The notes under the pieces were generated by a model, which was not told where the DNA came from, searched no databases, and worked only from the letters and a program-made list of their open reading frames with translations. Shown here piece by piece: positions 17,224 through 25,986 of a DNA stretch of 64,000 nucleotides (position 1 is the first letter of the stretch; every line of letters begins with the position of its first letter). The translations under genes were made by a program, and so were the position numbers. The stretch comes from NORP110 sp051251595 (GTDB lineage: Bacteria; Pseudomonadota; Alphaproteobacteria; Rhodobacterales; Rhodobacteraceae), in NCBI GenBank assembly GCA_051251595.1, contig JBPOFA010000011.1, forward strand, positions 1-64,000. Reading direction: 5' to 3'.

Positions 17224-19566
17224 TTAGGTGTTCAGATCAAAACTGATCTCATGAGTACCAGCTTGCAGTGTTACCCCTGCGTCGCTGATCGGCGTATCGC
17301 CAAGTCGGCAATTCTTGTGATGGGTCGAAGGTGTAAATGTTGCCTCGCAGCCTTCTGGCAGCGAAACCGAATAGGTCACGGCAGTGCCGTCCAATGCCCA
17401 ACCCGCAGTGACTTTGCCATTTTTACAATCATGCCAAGCCTCTACGTGGCCAAGTTCAGGTAGGATGACCGGGGCAAGGGTGAGCTTGTCGAAACCGGGC
17501 CCGTCGGCAGAGGGCATCAGCCCGGCCACATCCTCAAAAAGCCATTGGCAAACAGCACCATATGCATAGTGGTTAAAGCTGTTCATATAGGGATCGTACA
17601 ATTCCCCATTCGGGCCCATTGCGTCCCAGCGTTCCCAAATGGTCGTGGCCCCTTGTTCAACCTGGTAAAGCCACCCCGGGACATCCCGGTTCAGGAACAC
17701 TTTTCCCGCCAGATCGGTCATGCCCATTTTTGTCAGGGCCGGCAAAAGGGCAGGTGTCCCGATAAATCCGGTCCCGATCAGATAATTCGCCTCTTCAATG
17801 ATCGTGCGGAAATAGCCTTTGGCGGCTTCGATATGGCGATCGGGGATCAGATCATAAAGAAAGCAAAGCGCGTAGGAGGTTTGGTCATTATGGGCCAGAC
17901 GTCCGCTTTCCGGGATGTATTCCCGTTCAAAGGCGGCTTTGATTTGCTCAAACAGGGCGTTCAGCCGCTTGGCTTCTTCATCTTCGCCAAGAACCGTGGC
18001 GATTTTTGCGGCAAGTTGGGCGGAAATCGCAAAATAAATTGTCGCGGCACAATCCGTCCCAACCGTAGGGCGGGGCATGCGGTTGTCACCAACCGGTTGC
18101 AGCCAATCGCCAAAGGTAAACCCTTCGGCCACCCAGACAGAAGAGGCGCGGCAGACGGGGCCGTCCGAGATATTCCATAGATAGTCGAGCCATTTCAGCA
18201 TGGCCGGAAAGCATTCGCGCAAGACGCCCGTGTCCCCGTAATGCAAATACAGCTGCCACGGTATCACGGTGATCGCATCACCCCAGCCGGTCGATCCGGC
18301 CCAGTCATCCGGGAATTTTTCTTTGTCGCGCCGTGTGGGATCTGGCGTGAAATGAGGCACCGCGCCGTTCGGGCGCTGATCATGCATCACATCGCGCATG
18401 TATTTCTTCAGAAAGCTTTCGCAATCGGCAAGCCAGCAGGCCGTGCCCGCAAACACTTGCGCGTCGCCTGTCCAGCCAAGGCGTTCGTCGCGCTGCGGGC
18501 AATCTGTTGGAACTTCGATAAAGTTCGATCTTTGCGACCAGATCGTGTTTTGCACCAAACGATCAACGGCGGGCACACCACTGGTGAAACCACCCGAGAC
18601 CTCTGGCACGGAGGTCACCGGAACAGACACGATCTTTTCGATCCTGGCGTTGCCGGTGATCGTGATCTGGGCATAGCGATAGCCCATGAACGTAAAGGCA
18701 GGTTGCCATGTCTCGACGCCGTCACCTTTTAGAATATAGCTCGCAGCGCCGCGCGCGTCGCGGTAGTTGCTGTTGTCAAAGTCGCGATCCGGCCCCAAAA
18801 CTTCTGAATGCTCGATCAGGATTTTGGCCCCGGCCTCTCCGGTTACGGAAATGCGAATGACGGCGCCACAGTTCTGGGCAAAGTCATAAACAATCCGGCC
18901 CTCGGCATCGGTCCAGGACTCTACCGGTTCCAAAGGCGCCATGGCTTTGACAGGGGCCGTCTCATGAGGCACCAGAATTTTGTCTGCGTCAAAATCCAGA
19001 GCCTCTACGCCAGAACTGTCAGTCAGTTGTTCCAGCTGGGCGTCATAATCCTCGCCATAATAAATGCCGGTTTTGGTGATCGGCAAAAGACCACTTTTCC
19101 AGCTCTCGTCCGTTTGCAACAGGATCTCATCGCCGACTGCAAGCTCTGCGATTGCGGCAATGCGATCGCCCCAGCAATTGGGAATGCCACTGCGGGCCCA
19201 CATGATTGGGGATCGGTACCAACCATCGCCCAGCCAGATTTCGATCCGGTTTGCGCCAGCCTTCAACAGATCGGCAACAGGGTAACTTTGATAGGCGATC
19301 CGGTCGTCATAACAGGTCCAACCGGGGGTCAGTAAATCCGTGCCCACGCGCGTTCCGTTGATAAAGACCTGATAAAGCCCCTGCGCTGAAACATGCAGCA
19401 CGCTGTTCGGATCGACCGCTGCCAGATCAAACGCGCAGCTGACAAAGCTGGCTTGTTTTCCTTCGCCAGGATCGCAGGACGGCGCAATCATGCGCGCGCT
19501 CCATGATCTGGACATACGTGTATCGTCAGCTTGCGCCGGGTCGATTGACCGGTCAACTGGGCTCAT
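17224..19566 (-). CDS. Alpha-L-rhamnosidase, glycoside hydrolase family 78
   Basis: 780 residues from the ATG at 19566, chosen for the AGGGAGGAA upstream. An N-terminal beta-domain has the GH78 pattern Tyr-x-Val-Phe-Ile-Asn-Gly-x-Arg-Val-Gly followed by Pro-Gly-Trp-Thr. The (alpha/alpha)6 catalytic domain begins around residue 335 with the family block Pro-Thr-Asp-Cys-Pro-Gln-Arg-Asp-Glu-Arg-Leu-Gly-Trp-Thr-Gly-Asp. A C-terminal beta-sandwich follows. The enzyme removes terminal alpha-L-rhamnose by inversion. There is no signal peptide, so it is probably cytoplasmic and acts after uptake by the adjacent importer. It is the first gene of the operon, divergent from a LacI regulator across an operator-like palindrome. 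Confidence 0.9.
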   Translation of the reverse strand: MSPVDRSIDPAQADDTRMSRSWSARMIAPSCDPGEGKQASFVSCAFDLAAVDPNSVLHVSAQGLYQVFINGTRVGTDLLTPGWTCYDDRIAYQSYPVADLLKAGANRIEIWLGDGWYRSPIMWARSGIPNCWGDRIAAIAELAVGDEILLQTDESWKSGLLPITKTGIYYGEDYDAQLEQLTDSSGVEALDFDADKILVPHETAPVKAMAPLEPVESWTDAEGRIVYDFAQNCGAVIRISVTGEAGAKILIEHSEVLGPDRDFDNSNYRDARGAASYILKGDGVETWQPAFTFMGYRYAQITITGNARIEKIVSVPVTSVPEVSGGFTSGVPAVDRLVQNTIWSQRSNFIEVPTDCPQRDERLGWTGDAQVFAGTACWLADCESFLKKYMRDVMHDQRPNGAVPHFTPDPTRRDKEKFPDDWAGSTGWGDAITVIPWQLYLHYGDTGVLRECFPAMLKWLDYLWNISDGPVCRASSVWVAEGFTFGDWLQPVGDNRMPRPTVGTDCAATIYFAISAQLAAKIATVLGEDEEAKRLNALFEQIKAAFEREYIPESGRLAHNDQTSYALCFLYDLIPDRHIEAAKGYFRTIIEEANYLIGTGFIGTPALLPALTKMGMTDLAGKVFLNRDVPGWLYQVEQGATTIWERWDAMGPNGELYDPYMNSFNHYAYGAVCQWLFEDVAGLMPSADGPGFDKLTLAPVILPELGHVEAWHDCKNGKVTAGWALDGTAVTYSVSLPEGCEATFTPSTHHKNCRLGDTPISDAGVTLQAGTHEISFDLNT

Positions 19567-19623
19567 TTCGCAATTCCTCCCTATGGACTTCATGCAGAAA
19601 TCCAGAATCTCCAGAACATGTAA

Positions 19624-19647
19624 AACGTTCTACGTAGAATGTTCTAC
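19624..19647. promoter_or_regulatory. Compound palindromic operator between GH78 operon and lacI-type gene
   Basis: AACGTTCTAC and GTAGAATGTT (19624-19643) form a 20-bp palindrome with one mismatch. A second overlapping half-site GTTCTAC at 19641-19647 makes the series GTTCTAC, GTAGAAT, GTTCTAC. LacI-family dimers bind such even-spaced palindromes, and it lies 58 bases from the rhamnosidase start and 72 from the regulator start. It is a good candidate operator for both divergent units. Confidence 0.65.
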
Positions 19648-19714
19648 ATTTCTAATTGCCTTGCAAGTTTTTTATTTCTAGGGTCTAGCCTGCGCGGATA
19701 AATTCGCGTTGGAC

Positions 19715-20734
19715 ATGAAAGAAAAACTGTTGAAGCCGGAAAAGGTCACCATCAAAACCGTTGCAGAAGATGCCGGTGTTTCCGTTGCTGCCGTGTCGAA
19801 AGTCATGCGCAACGCCTATGGTGTCAGCGACAATTTACGTCAAAAAGTAAAGACCTCGATTGATCGTCTCGGCTATCGCCCCAGCTCTGCCGCACGGGGG
19901 ATGCGCGGGCAAACTTATACGGTCGGCATTTTGATGGACAATCTGCGCAACCCTTTCTTGCCCGAAGTGATAGAGGGCATGAACCACCATCTGGCTGAAA
20001 TGAATTTCAAGTCAATGCTGGGGGTAGGGCGCGCCGCAGGAAAGGTTGAACAGTCTCTGGTCGACTCGATGATAGATTTTCAGATGGACGGGCTTTTGCT
20101 GGTGGCAACCCGGTTGTCCGGCAAGCTGCTGGACACTCTTGCAGGGCAAATCCCCTTGGTGGTTGTGGGCCACCACGAACCGACGGCGGAAAAGTTTGAC
20201 ACGGTCAACTCTGACGATGTGTTGGGCGCGCGGATGGCGGTGGAAGCGTTGATTGCAAAAGGGCACAAGACGATCGACATGATCAGCCTTAAGGCCGCCA
20301 GCCAACCAGATCTGGACGTCTACACGCAACGTGAAATCGGCTATGCAGCAGCAATGACCGATGCGGGGCTGGCCGACCATATCAGGATTCATCACCTTGA
20401 CGATGTGAACAAACGGCAGCCCGGCGTTGTTGATGAAATTCTAAGCCGCCCGGATCGCGCCAGCGCGGTGTTTTGTTGGTCGGATCTGGACGCGATTGCA
20501 TTGATCAATAACGCCCGCCAGCGCGGGATAAGCGTGCCGGAAGACATGGCGATTGTTGGCTATGATAATTCCCCGGTGGCGGGTTTGCCTCTTATCGACC
20601 TGGCCAGCATCGACCAGCATGGAGAGTTGCTTGGAAGCATTGCCGCCAAGACGCTGCTGAGCCGGATCAAGGGGCGCAGACAGGCCGAACATATTTTGGT
20701 TCAGCCCCATTTGGTTGAACGCAGCAGCCTTTAA
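19715..20734 (+). CDS. LacI family transcriptional regulator
   Basis: 339 residues from the ATG at 19715; a TTG six bases earlier is also in frame. The N-terminal helix-turn-helix reads Val-Thr-Ile-Lys-Thr-Val-Ala-Glu-Asp-Ala-Gly-Val-Ser, then Ala-Ala-Val-Ser-Lys-Val. The hinge Tyr-Arg-Pro-Ser-Ser-Ala-Ala-Arg-Gly follows. The remainder is the periplasmic-binding-protein-like sugar-sensing domain with the usual Val-Pro-Glu-Asp-Met-Ala-Ile-Val-Gly-Tyr-Asp near residue 275. It is divergent from the rhamnosidase operon and probably represses it until the imported sugar or its product binds. Confidence 0.92.
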   Translation: MKEKLLKPEKVTIKTVAEDAGVSVAAVSKVMRNAYGVSDNLRQKVKTSIDRLGYRPSSAARGMRGQTYTVGILMDNLRNPFLPEVIEGMNHHLAEMNFKSMLGVGRAAGKVEQSLVDSMIDFQMDGLLLVATRLSGKLLDTLAGQIPLVVVGHHEPTAEKFDTVNSDDVLGARMAVEALIAKGHKTIDMISLKAASQPDLDVYTQREIGYAAAMTDAGLADHIRIHHLDDVNKRQPGVVDEILSRPDRASAVFCWSDLDAIALINNARQRGISVPEDMAIVGYDNSPVAGLPLIDLASIDQHGELLGSIAAKTLLSRIKGRRQAEHILVQPHLVERSSL

Positions 20735-20833
20735 CATATCCTGCGCGCGCCGGGCTTATTGCGAATGGCCGACATGGCGCATCATTCAAATTCCATGTGA
20801 AAAGCCCGCCAAAAGCGACAGAGTAGCTTTTTG

Positions 20834-20882
20834 TTCGCAACTGTGCGAAAGTAAATTTCAGTCAAACGAAAGCAATTGAAAG
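20834..20882 (+). promoter_or_regulatory. Repeated GAAAG elements upstream of the DeoR-type gene
   Basis: A 6-bp inverted repeat TTCGCA/TGCGAA with a four-base centre (20834-20849) merges into direct repeats of GAAAG starting at 20847, 20868 and 20878. The offsets of 21 and 10 bases place them on one face of the helix. A further copy (ATTGAAAGT) occurs at 20936-20944, near the start codon. DeoR-family regulators often bind phased direct repeats of this kind, so autoregulation is plausible. Confidence 0.4.
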
Positions 20883-20947
20883 TTAACGTCGTTGGAACTT
20901 GCCGGAGACCGCATTTGAAACACCGGAAAAAAACCATTGAAAGTGAC

Positions 20948-21724
20948 ATGCCCGCGGGGTTGTTGTCGGAACCGCGACGGCGCAGAATTTTAGAGTGGAT
21001 TCAAGAAGAAGGTGCGGCCCGTGTGCGCATGTTGGCCGATGCATTTGCCGTGTCAGAGGCCACAATTCGGCTGGATCTGGAGCGTTTGGAAAATGACGGG
21101 TTTGTCACCCGGGAACATGGCGGGGCGTATCTGAATACGCAGGCCAAGAAATTTGATCCGATGGCGTTGCACCATTTGGAAAATATGGACAAGAAAAAGA
21201 GGATCGGGGCGCTTGCAGCACGTCAGGTGAATGACGGTGAAACATTGATCCTTGATGCCGGGACCACAACAACCGAAATCGCCAAGCGACTGACCGATAA
21301 GAAAAATCTGGTTGTGATCACCAATGGGCTGAACATCGCGATGATCTTAGGGGGCGTGCCCGGATTTGAAGTGCATCTGCCAGGCGGACAGTTCAAACCC
21401 CCAACCTTGTCGCTTTCCGGGGACGCGTCTGTCGACTATTTCCAGAACATCTTTGCGGGCAAATTGTTTCTTGCGTCCGCCGGGGTCTCTGTTGTGTCGG
21501 GGTTGACCTATCCAAGCTTTGCTGACCTGCAGCTGAAAGAGGCGATGATCCGGGCCGCGCATCAGGTTTACCTGGTGGCGGATTCAACCAAAATCAATCG
21601 CTCATCCCTGACTCGATTGGGGTCCTTGGATGTCATCGATACATTCGTCACGGATGATGGAATTACCGACGCGCAAGCAAAAGAATTCGAAAGCCGCGAT
21701 ATCGACCTGTTGATCGCACCTTAG
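20948..21724 (+). CDS. DeoR family transcriptional regulator
   Basis: 258 residues from the ATG at 20948, the length usual for the family; an upstream in-frame extension to 20876 is not needed. The N-terminal DeoR helix-turn-helix has Arg-Arg-Arg-Ile-Leu-Glu-Trp-Ile, then Ser-Glu-Ala-Thr-Ile-Arg-Leu-Asp-Leu, then Gly-Phe-Val-Thr-Arg-Glu-His-Gly-Gly-Ala. The C-terminal sugar-phosphate sensor has Ile-Leu-Asp-Ala-Gly-Thr-Thr-Thr near residue 100 and Val-Val-Ser-Gly-Leu-Thr further on. It probably senses a phosphorylated sugar and controls the following plus-strand genes or itself. Confidence 0.9.
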   Translation: MPAGLLSEPRRRRILEWIQEEGAARVRMLADAFAVSEATIRLDLERLENDGFVTREHGGAYLNTQAKKFDPMALHHLENMDKKKRIGALAARQVNDGETLILDAGTTTTEIAKRLTDKKNLVVITNGLNIAMILGGVPGFEVHLPGGQFKPPTLSLSGDASVDYFQNIFAGKLFLASAGVSVVSGLTYPSFADLQLKEAMIRAAHQVYLVADSTKINRSSLTRLGSLDVIDTFVTDDGITDAQAKEFESRDIDLLIAP

Positions 21725-21782
21725 CAGGCGCCGTTTGGCCCAGTTTATACGCCTTGGGTTTCAAGCCTCTAAATGTATTCCT

Positions 21783-21810
21783 TTGACATGACCTGTTTGC
21801 GGCCTAATGT
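21783..21810 (+). promoter_or_regulatory. Probable sigma70 promoter of the amidohydrolase gene
   Basis: A consensus TTGACA (21783-21788) is followed after 16 bases by TAATGT (21805-21810), 30 bases before the start codon at 21840. The first hexamer is perfect. This suggests the amidohydrolase is transcribed independently of the DeoR gene upstream. Confidence 0.55.
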
Positions 21811-21839
21811 TTGATGTCTAAGCAATAAGAGGGGCCTAC

Positions 21840-23552
21840 ATGTTTATGAACATAACGAAACCTGTTCTTCTAACTGCGGTTTTTGCTTTGCCCGGATCGC
21901 TATCCTTGGCCCAAGCCCAGGATGTTGCCGACACGATTTACAGCGGCGGCCCGATCTTGACGATTGACGACTCCTTGCCCCGCCCAGAGGCGGTCGCCGT
22001 CAAGGATGGCTTGATCCTTGGGGTTGGGGCGATGGCAGATATGCAGCAATATCAGTCGGATGAGACCGTTCTGTTTGATCTGGATGGCCGCGCAATGTTG
22101 CCCGGTTTTGTGGACAGCCACGGCCACACTGTCATGGGCGGGCTGCAGGCCCTGGCGGCCAACCTTTTGGCCCCGCCAGATGGTGAGGTTACCAGCATTC
22201 CAGAATTACAGGCGACGTTGCGCCAATGGATGAATGACAATGCGGCTCTTGTTGAAGAGGCACAGATGATCGTCGGGTTCGGCTATGACCAGTCGCAACT
22301 GGCAGAGCGCAGACACCCGATCCGCGAGGAATTGGACGAAATATCCAGTGAGCTTCCTGTCTTGATCGTTCATCAGTCCGGCCATTTCGGCGTGGCGAAT
22401 TCCGTTCTGTTGAAAATGGCCGGGAGCACAAAGGACAGCGAAAATCCAGCCGGTGGTATCATCCAACGCGGCCCAATGGGCGCGCCGAACGGCGTTTTGG
22501 AGGAAAACGCGTTCTTTGTTGTGATGGGGAACTTATTTGGGGATATCGGACTTGAAGGGATATATGCCTTTGCCAAGGCTGGAACGGATTTATGGGCCAG
22601 TTTTGGGTACACAACTGCGCAAGAGGGCCGATCCACGCCACCCTTCGTTGAAGGAATGAAAGCTTATGCGGCGGATGTCGGGTTTGACATCGACGTTGTG
22701 ACCTATCCGGATATTTTAGTGGATCGCGATTACATCGCAGCAAATGTTTCACAAACATATGAAAACCGATTGCGGGTCGCCGGGGCCAAGCTGACGATCG
22801 ACGGATCCCCTCAGGGGTTCACTGCATGGCGGGATCGTCCGTATTACGATCCGGTTGGCAACTTTCCTGTTCATTATTTGGGCTACCCCGCGGTGACGGA
22901 AAATCAGGTGATCGACGCTTATGAATGGGCGTTTTCCCGAGATATTCAGCTGCTGACCCATTCAAATGGCGAAGCCGCGACGGATTTGATGATTTCATCG
23001 GTGAAAGAAGCAGAGCGGCGTCACGGAAAAGGTGACCGGCGTCCGGTTTTGATCCATGGTCAGTTTCTGCGGGAAGATCAGGTGGACAGTTTGAAAGAGC
23101 TGGCCATTTTCCCCTCTTTGTTTCCGATGCACACCTTTTACTGGGGCGATTGGCACAGAGACCACACCGTTGGTCCTAAATTTGCGGACAACATTTCGCC
23201 GACCGGGTGGCTGGTGGAAAGAGACATGATTTTTGGCACCCATCATGACGCGCCCGTGGCCTTTCCCGACAGTATGCGGGTCCTGTCCGCCACGGTCACC
23301 CGACGCAGTCGGTCTGGCGACATTTTGGGCCCGGACCAACGGGTGGACGTGATGACGGCGCTTAAGGCCATGACGATCTGGCCGGCCTGGCAACATTTTG
23401 AGGCAGACACCAAAGGGTCGATCGAAGTGGGCAAGCTGGCAGACTTTGTCATTTTGTCAGATGACCCGACCGCAATTGACCCCGATACTTTGGCCGATTT
23501 AGAGGTTTTGGTGACGATCAAAGAAGACCAGATTGTCTATCAGGCGCAGTGA
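21840..23552 (+). CDS. Secreted amidohydrolase family protein (YtcJ-like)
   Basis: 570 residues with a signal peptide ending near Ala-Gln-Ala-Gln and AGAGGGGC before the ATG; a second ATG lies two codons later. The metal-dependent amidohydrolase features are Asp-Ser-His-Gly-His after Leu-Pro-Gly-Phe-Val at about residue 90, and later His residues in Leu-Thr-His-Ser-Asn-Gly and Ile-His-Gly-Gln. The C-terminal Gly-Ser-Ile-Glu-Val-Gly-Lys-Leu-Ala-Asp-Phe-Val-Ile-Leu is typical of the family. It hydrolyses amide, imide or related bonds; predicted location is the periplasm. It has its own promoter-like sequence and is followed after 83 bases by an alpha/beta hydrolase. The substrate cannot be deduced. 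Confidence 0.88.
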   Translation: MFMNITKPVLLTAVFALPGSLSLAQAQDVADTIYSGGPILTIDDSLPRPEAVAVKDGLILGVGAMADMQQYQSDETVLFDLDGRAMLPGFVDSHGHTVMGGLQALAANLLAPPDGEVTSIPELQATLRQWMNDNAALVEEAQMIVGFGYDQSQLAERRHPIREELDEISSELPVLIVHQSGHFGVANSVLLKMAGSTKDSENPAGGIIQRGPMGAPNGVLEENAFFVVMGNLFGDIGLEGIYAFAKAGTDLWASFGYTTAQEGRSTPPFVEGMKAYAADVGFDIDVVTYPDILVDRDYIAANVSQTYENRLRVAGAKLTIDGSPQGFTAWRDRPYYDPVGNFPVHYLGYPAVTENQVIDAYEWAFSRDIQLLTHSNGEAATDLMISSVKEAERRHGKGDRRPVLIHGQFLREDQVDSLKELAIFPSLFPMHTFYWGDWHRDHTVGPKFADNISPTGWLVERDMIFGTHHDAPVAFPDSMRVLSATVTRRSRSGDILGPDQRVDVMTALKAMTIWPAWQHFEADTKGSIEVGKLADFVILSDDPTAIDPDTLADLEVLVTIKEDQIVYQAQ

Positions 23553-23635
23553 CGGCCAAACGTGTTTACACAAAATCGGATCGATGCGCATATGGTCTGG
23601 GAATGGTCCTTTCCCAAATTCTGATTGGGTAGCCA

Positions 23636-24556
23636 ATGGCAGAAAACACGGCGCAAAACACAAGATCCAGCATTTGGAAACTGCTGAACGGCGGTACCGA
23701 AAGGATTCGCTTTGATTCGCCCGAACATCTTCGTGACGTCACCCAAGACGGCATCACAGTGCATTATCTGAGGTTCTCGGGCAGTCACGGCGAAACGGTT
23801 CCGGGCTATTTTCTGCCGCCGCGCGACACGCAAGCCCCGGCGGTTCTGTACTGCCATGCCCATGGCGCGCGTTACGACATCGGCATTCAAGAGTTTATTG
23901 AAGGGCGGCCCGCGTTGACGGGGCCGTATCTGGCAGATTTTGCTGCGCGGGGCTGGGCCGTTTTGTGTTTGGAAATGCCAACCTTTGGCGCGCGCCAAAC
24001 CCCAAATGAATCGGCTTTGTCCAAAGCGCATTTGTGGCGCGGAACCACCTTATTCGGGCAGATGATCTCTGAGCTGGTGGCCGGAATTGATTTCCTTGAA
24101 AGCCACCCAGGGGTTGATGCCCAAAGAATCGGCACAGCCGGAATTTCAATGGGGGGAACCCATGCATGGTGGCTGAGCGCGTTGGACGAAAGGGTTCGCG
24201 CGGCGGCGTCTATGGGCTGTTTCGCGGACTTGTCCTGCCTAATTGATACACATGCGCATGACGATCACGGACATTACATGACGGTGCCGGGCTTGTTGAA
24301 ACTGGTCTCGACGGCGCAGCTGGCGGGGCTGGCTGTGCCACGTGCGCAGCTGCATTGCATCGGCGAAGAGGACGTGTTCACCTCGCCAAGGTGTTTTGCC
24401 AAAGCGCGAGACGAATTGACAAAGATCTATGCCGGTGCAGAACACCCGCCCCAGTTCTTTTCGGAACCCGGAATTGGCCATCAGGAGACCCCGGAAATGC
24501 GACGGCGGGTTCTTGGGTTTTTGGAAGAAAATTTATCGCGGCGTGGAGCCTCTTGA
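23636..24556 (+). CDS. Alpha/beta hydrolase (dienelactone hydrolase / acetyl esterase-like)
   Basis: 306 residues without a signal peptide. The nucleophile elbow Gly-Ile-Ser-Met-Gly-Gly is near residue 165. The oxyanion-region Tyr-Cys-His-Ala-His-Gly follows a central strand near residue 67, and a late Gly-Ile-Gly-His gives the catalytic His. The acid is probably the Asp in Gly-Glu-Glu-Asp-Val-Phe. Members cleave esters of sugars or small molecules. It lies between the amidohydrolase and the third ABC importer operon, and may deacylate an imported compound; this role is inferred from position. Confidence 0.82.
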   Translation: MAENTAQNTRSSIWKLLNGGTERIRFDSPEHLRDVTQDGITVHYLRFSGSHGETVPGYFLPPRDTQAPAVLYCHAHGARYDIGIQEFIEGRPALTGPYLADFAARGWAVLCLEMPTFGARQTPNESALSKAHLWRGTTLFGQMISELVAGIDFLESHPGVDAQRIGTAGISMGGTHAWWLSALDERVRAAASMGCFADLSCLIDTHAHDDHGHYMTVPGLLKLVSTAQLAGLAVPRAQLHCIGEEDVFTSPRCFAKARDELTKIYAGAEHPPQFFSEPGIGHQETPEMRRRVLGFLEENLSRRGAS

Positions 24557-24651
24557 ACTAATATATATCTTTTGTTGACGTGAGTTCTTTCACACGCAAT
24601 GGTCTAAATATGAGTCACGCGTAAGGCGAACATTATCTGGGAGGATTTAAC

Positions 24652-25926
24652 ATGAAACATAACCGTAGCCTCATTCTGTCAGCAGTTTCGGGTGTTGCAC
24701 TTTTGGCCGCCGGTGCGGCCAGCAGTGCCGAACTGAACCTGATGATCAGCGATGTCGACAAAAAGGCAAGCGTCGTCGAAGACCTTGTCAAACGTTACAA
24801 AGAAGTTGCTCCGGACGTTGATATCAAGCTTAACCTTGTGGGCTATAACGTCATTCGCGAACAGCTGGCGGGCCAGTTGGAGGCGAAAAACGGGCCTGAT
24901 CTTGCTTTTGTCACGAACCTTGGTGGTCTGAATCCATATTACGTGGATTTGACGCCCTATGTTGACGCTGATGCCTGGGAAAAGGCCTATGGCGCTGTTT
25001 TGCCGTGGTATCGTGCAGGCAAGCCAGATGGGATTTACGGGTTTCACACTGAAATGACCGTAACAGGTCCTTACGTGAACCTGACCATGTTCGAAGAGGC
25101 CGGTGTTGAGGTTCCAGCCCCCGGCGCAACCTGGGATGACTGGGCCGAAGCCACTCAGGCCGTTATGGACGAAACCGGCAGCTATGCAGGCATGGTGATG
25201 GACCGTTCTGGCCACCGGATGGCCGGGCCCGCGATGTCTTATGGTGCGAAATACTTCGACGATGATGGAAACCTGATCATTGACGACGGGTTCCGGACAT
25301 TCAGCCAAATGATGGTGGACTGGCATGAAAGCGGCTTGATGCCTGCGGATGTATGGCCAGCGGTTTCCGGTGCGAAATACGCAAACGGCAACGAGATGTT
25401 CTTTAACCAGGATGTGCCGTTCTACATGTCCGGGTCTTGGAACGTGGGCAACGTGCAGTCAAATGTCGGCGACAAATTTGACTGGGCCGTTGTGCCGGTT
25501 CCATGTGGACCAGCAGGATGCGGCGTGATGCCGGGCGGGGCAGGGCTGGTGGCCTTTGACCAGACTGAAAACGCGGAAGAAGCTGCCAAGTTCGTGGCAT
25601 GGATGGGGGAATACGATCAGGCACGCGAATGGTACAGCCGTACTTACGCGATCCCTGCACACGCGCAGATCCAGGCCGAAGGGATCAACTACACTGACTT
25701 TGGGGCCTCTGCTGCTGTGTCAGAAGGTCTGAACACCTTCGCAGCGGGCGCTGCCGCTGCCGCAGAACAAACGCCTCAGGCGTTCCGTCTGCAGGGCAGC
25801 CCTGTTGGTTTCGTGGTCTTCAATGCAACCACCGAATATGTGGGCGCAGTCATGAATGGCGACCTGACCATGGATGAAGCAATGGAAAAGATCGAAGCTG
25901 AGCTGGCTGAAAACGCCAATAAGTAA
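24652..25926 (+). CDS. Sugar ABC transporter substrate-binding protein
   Basis: 424 residues with a Sec signal peptide ending near Ala-Ser-Ser-Ala-Glu and a GGGAGGATT ribosome-binding site. The mature part is a cluster-B solute-binding protein that opens with Leu-Asn-Leu-Met-Ile-Ser-Asp and Val-Asp-Ile-Lys-Leu-Asn. A Cys-Gly-Pro-Ala-Gly-Cys motif near residue 285 could form a small disulfide loop, which is unusual for these proteins. It heads an operon that continues through two permeases, an ATPase and three Gfo/Idh dehydrogenases. The ligand is unknown. Confidence 0.92.
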   Translation: MKHNRSLILSAVSGVALLAAGAASSAELNLMISDVDKKASVVEDLVKRYKEVAPDVDIKLNLVGYNVIREQLAGQLEAKNGPDLAFVTNLGGLNPYYVDLTPYVDADAWEKAYGAVLPWYRAGKPDGIYGFHTEMTVTGPYVNLTMFEEAGVEVPAPGATWDDWAEATQAVMDETGSYAGMVMDRSGHRMAGPAMSYGAKYFDDDGNLIIDDGFRTFSQMMVDWHESGLMPADVWPAVSGAKYANGNEMFFNQDVPFYMSGSWNVGNVQSNVGDKFDWAVVPVPCGPAGCGVMPGGAGLVAFDQTENAEEAAKFVAWMGEYDQAREWYSRTYAIPAHAQIQAEGINYTDFGASAAVSEGLNTFAAGAAAAAEQTPQAFRLQGSPVGFVVFNATTEYVGAVMNGDLTMDEAMEKIEAELAENANK

Positions 25927-25986
25927 TCGTTCTAAATGACTATTCCACCGGCCCAATCTCGGGCCGGTGGAAACTGGGGATAGTTC

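Noticed and set aside
24553..24590. Partial similarity between the region before the third importer (TGACGTGAGTT) and the asnB upstream region at 45062-45072
   Set aside because: An 11-base match is expected many times by chance in 64 kb and the flanks do not align well.
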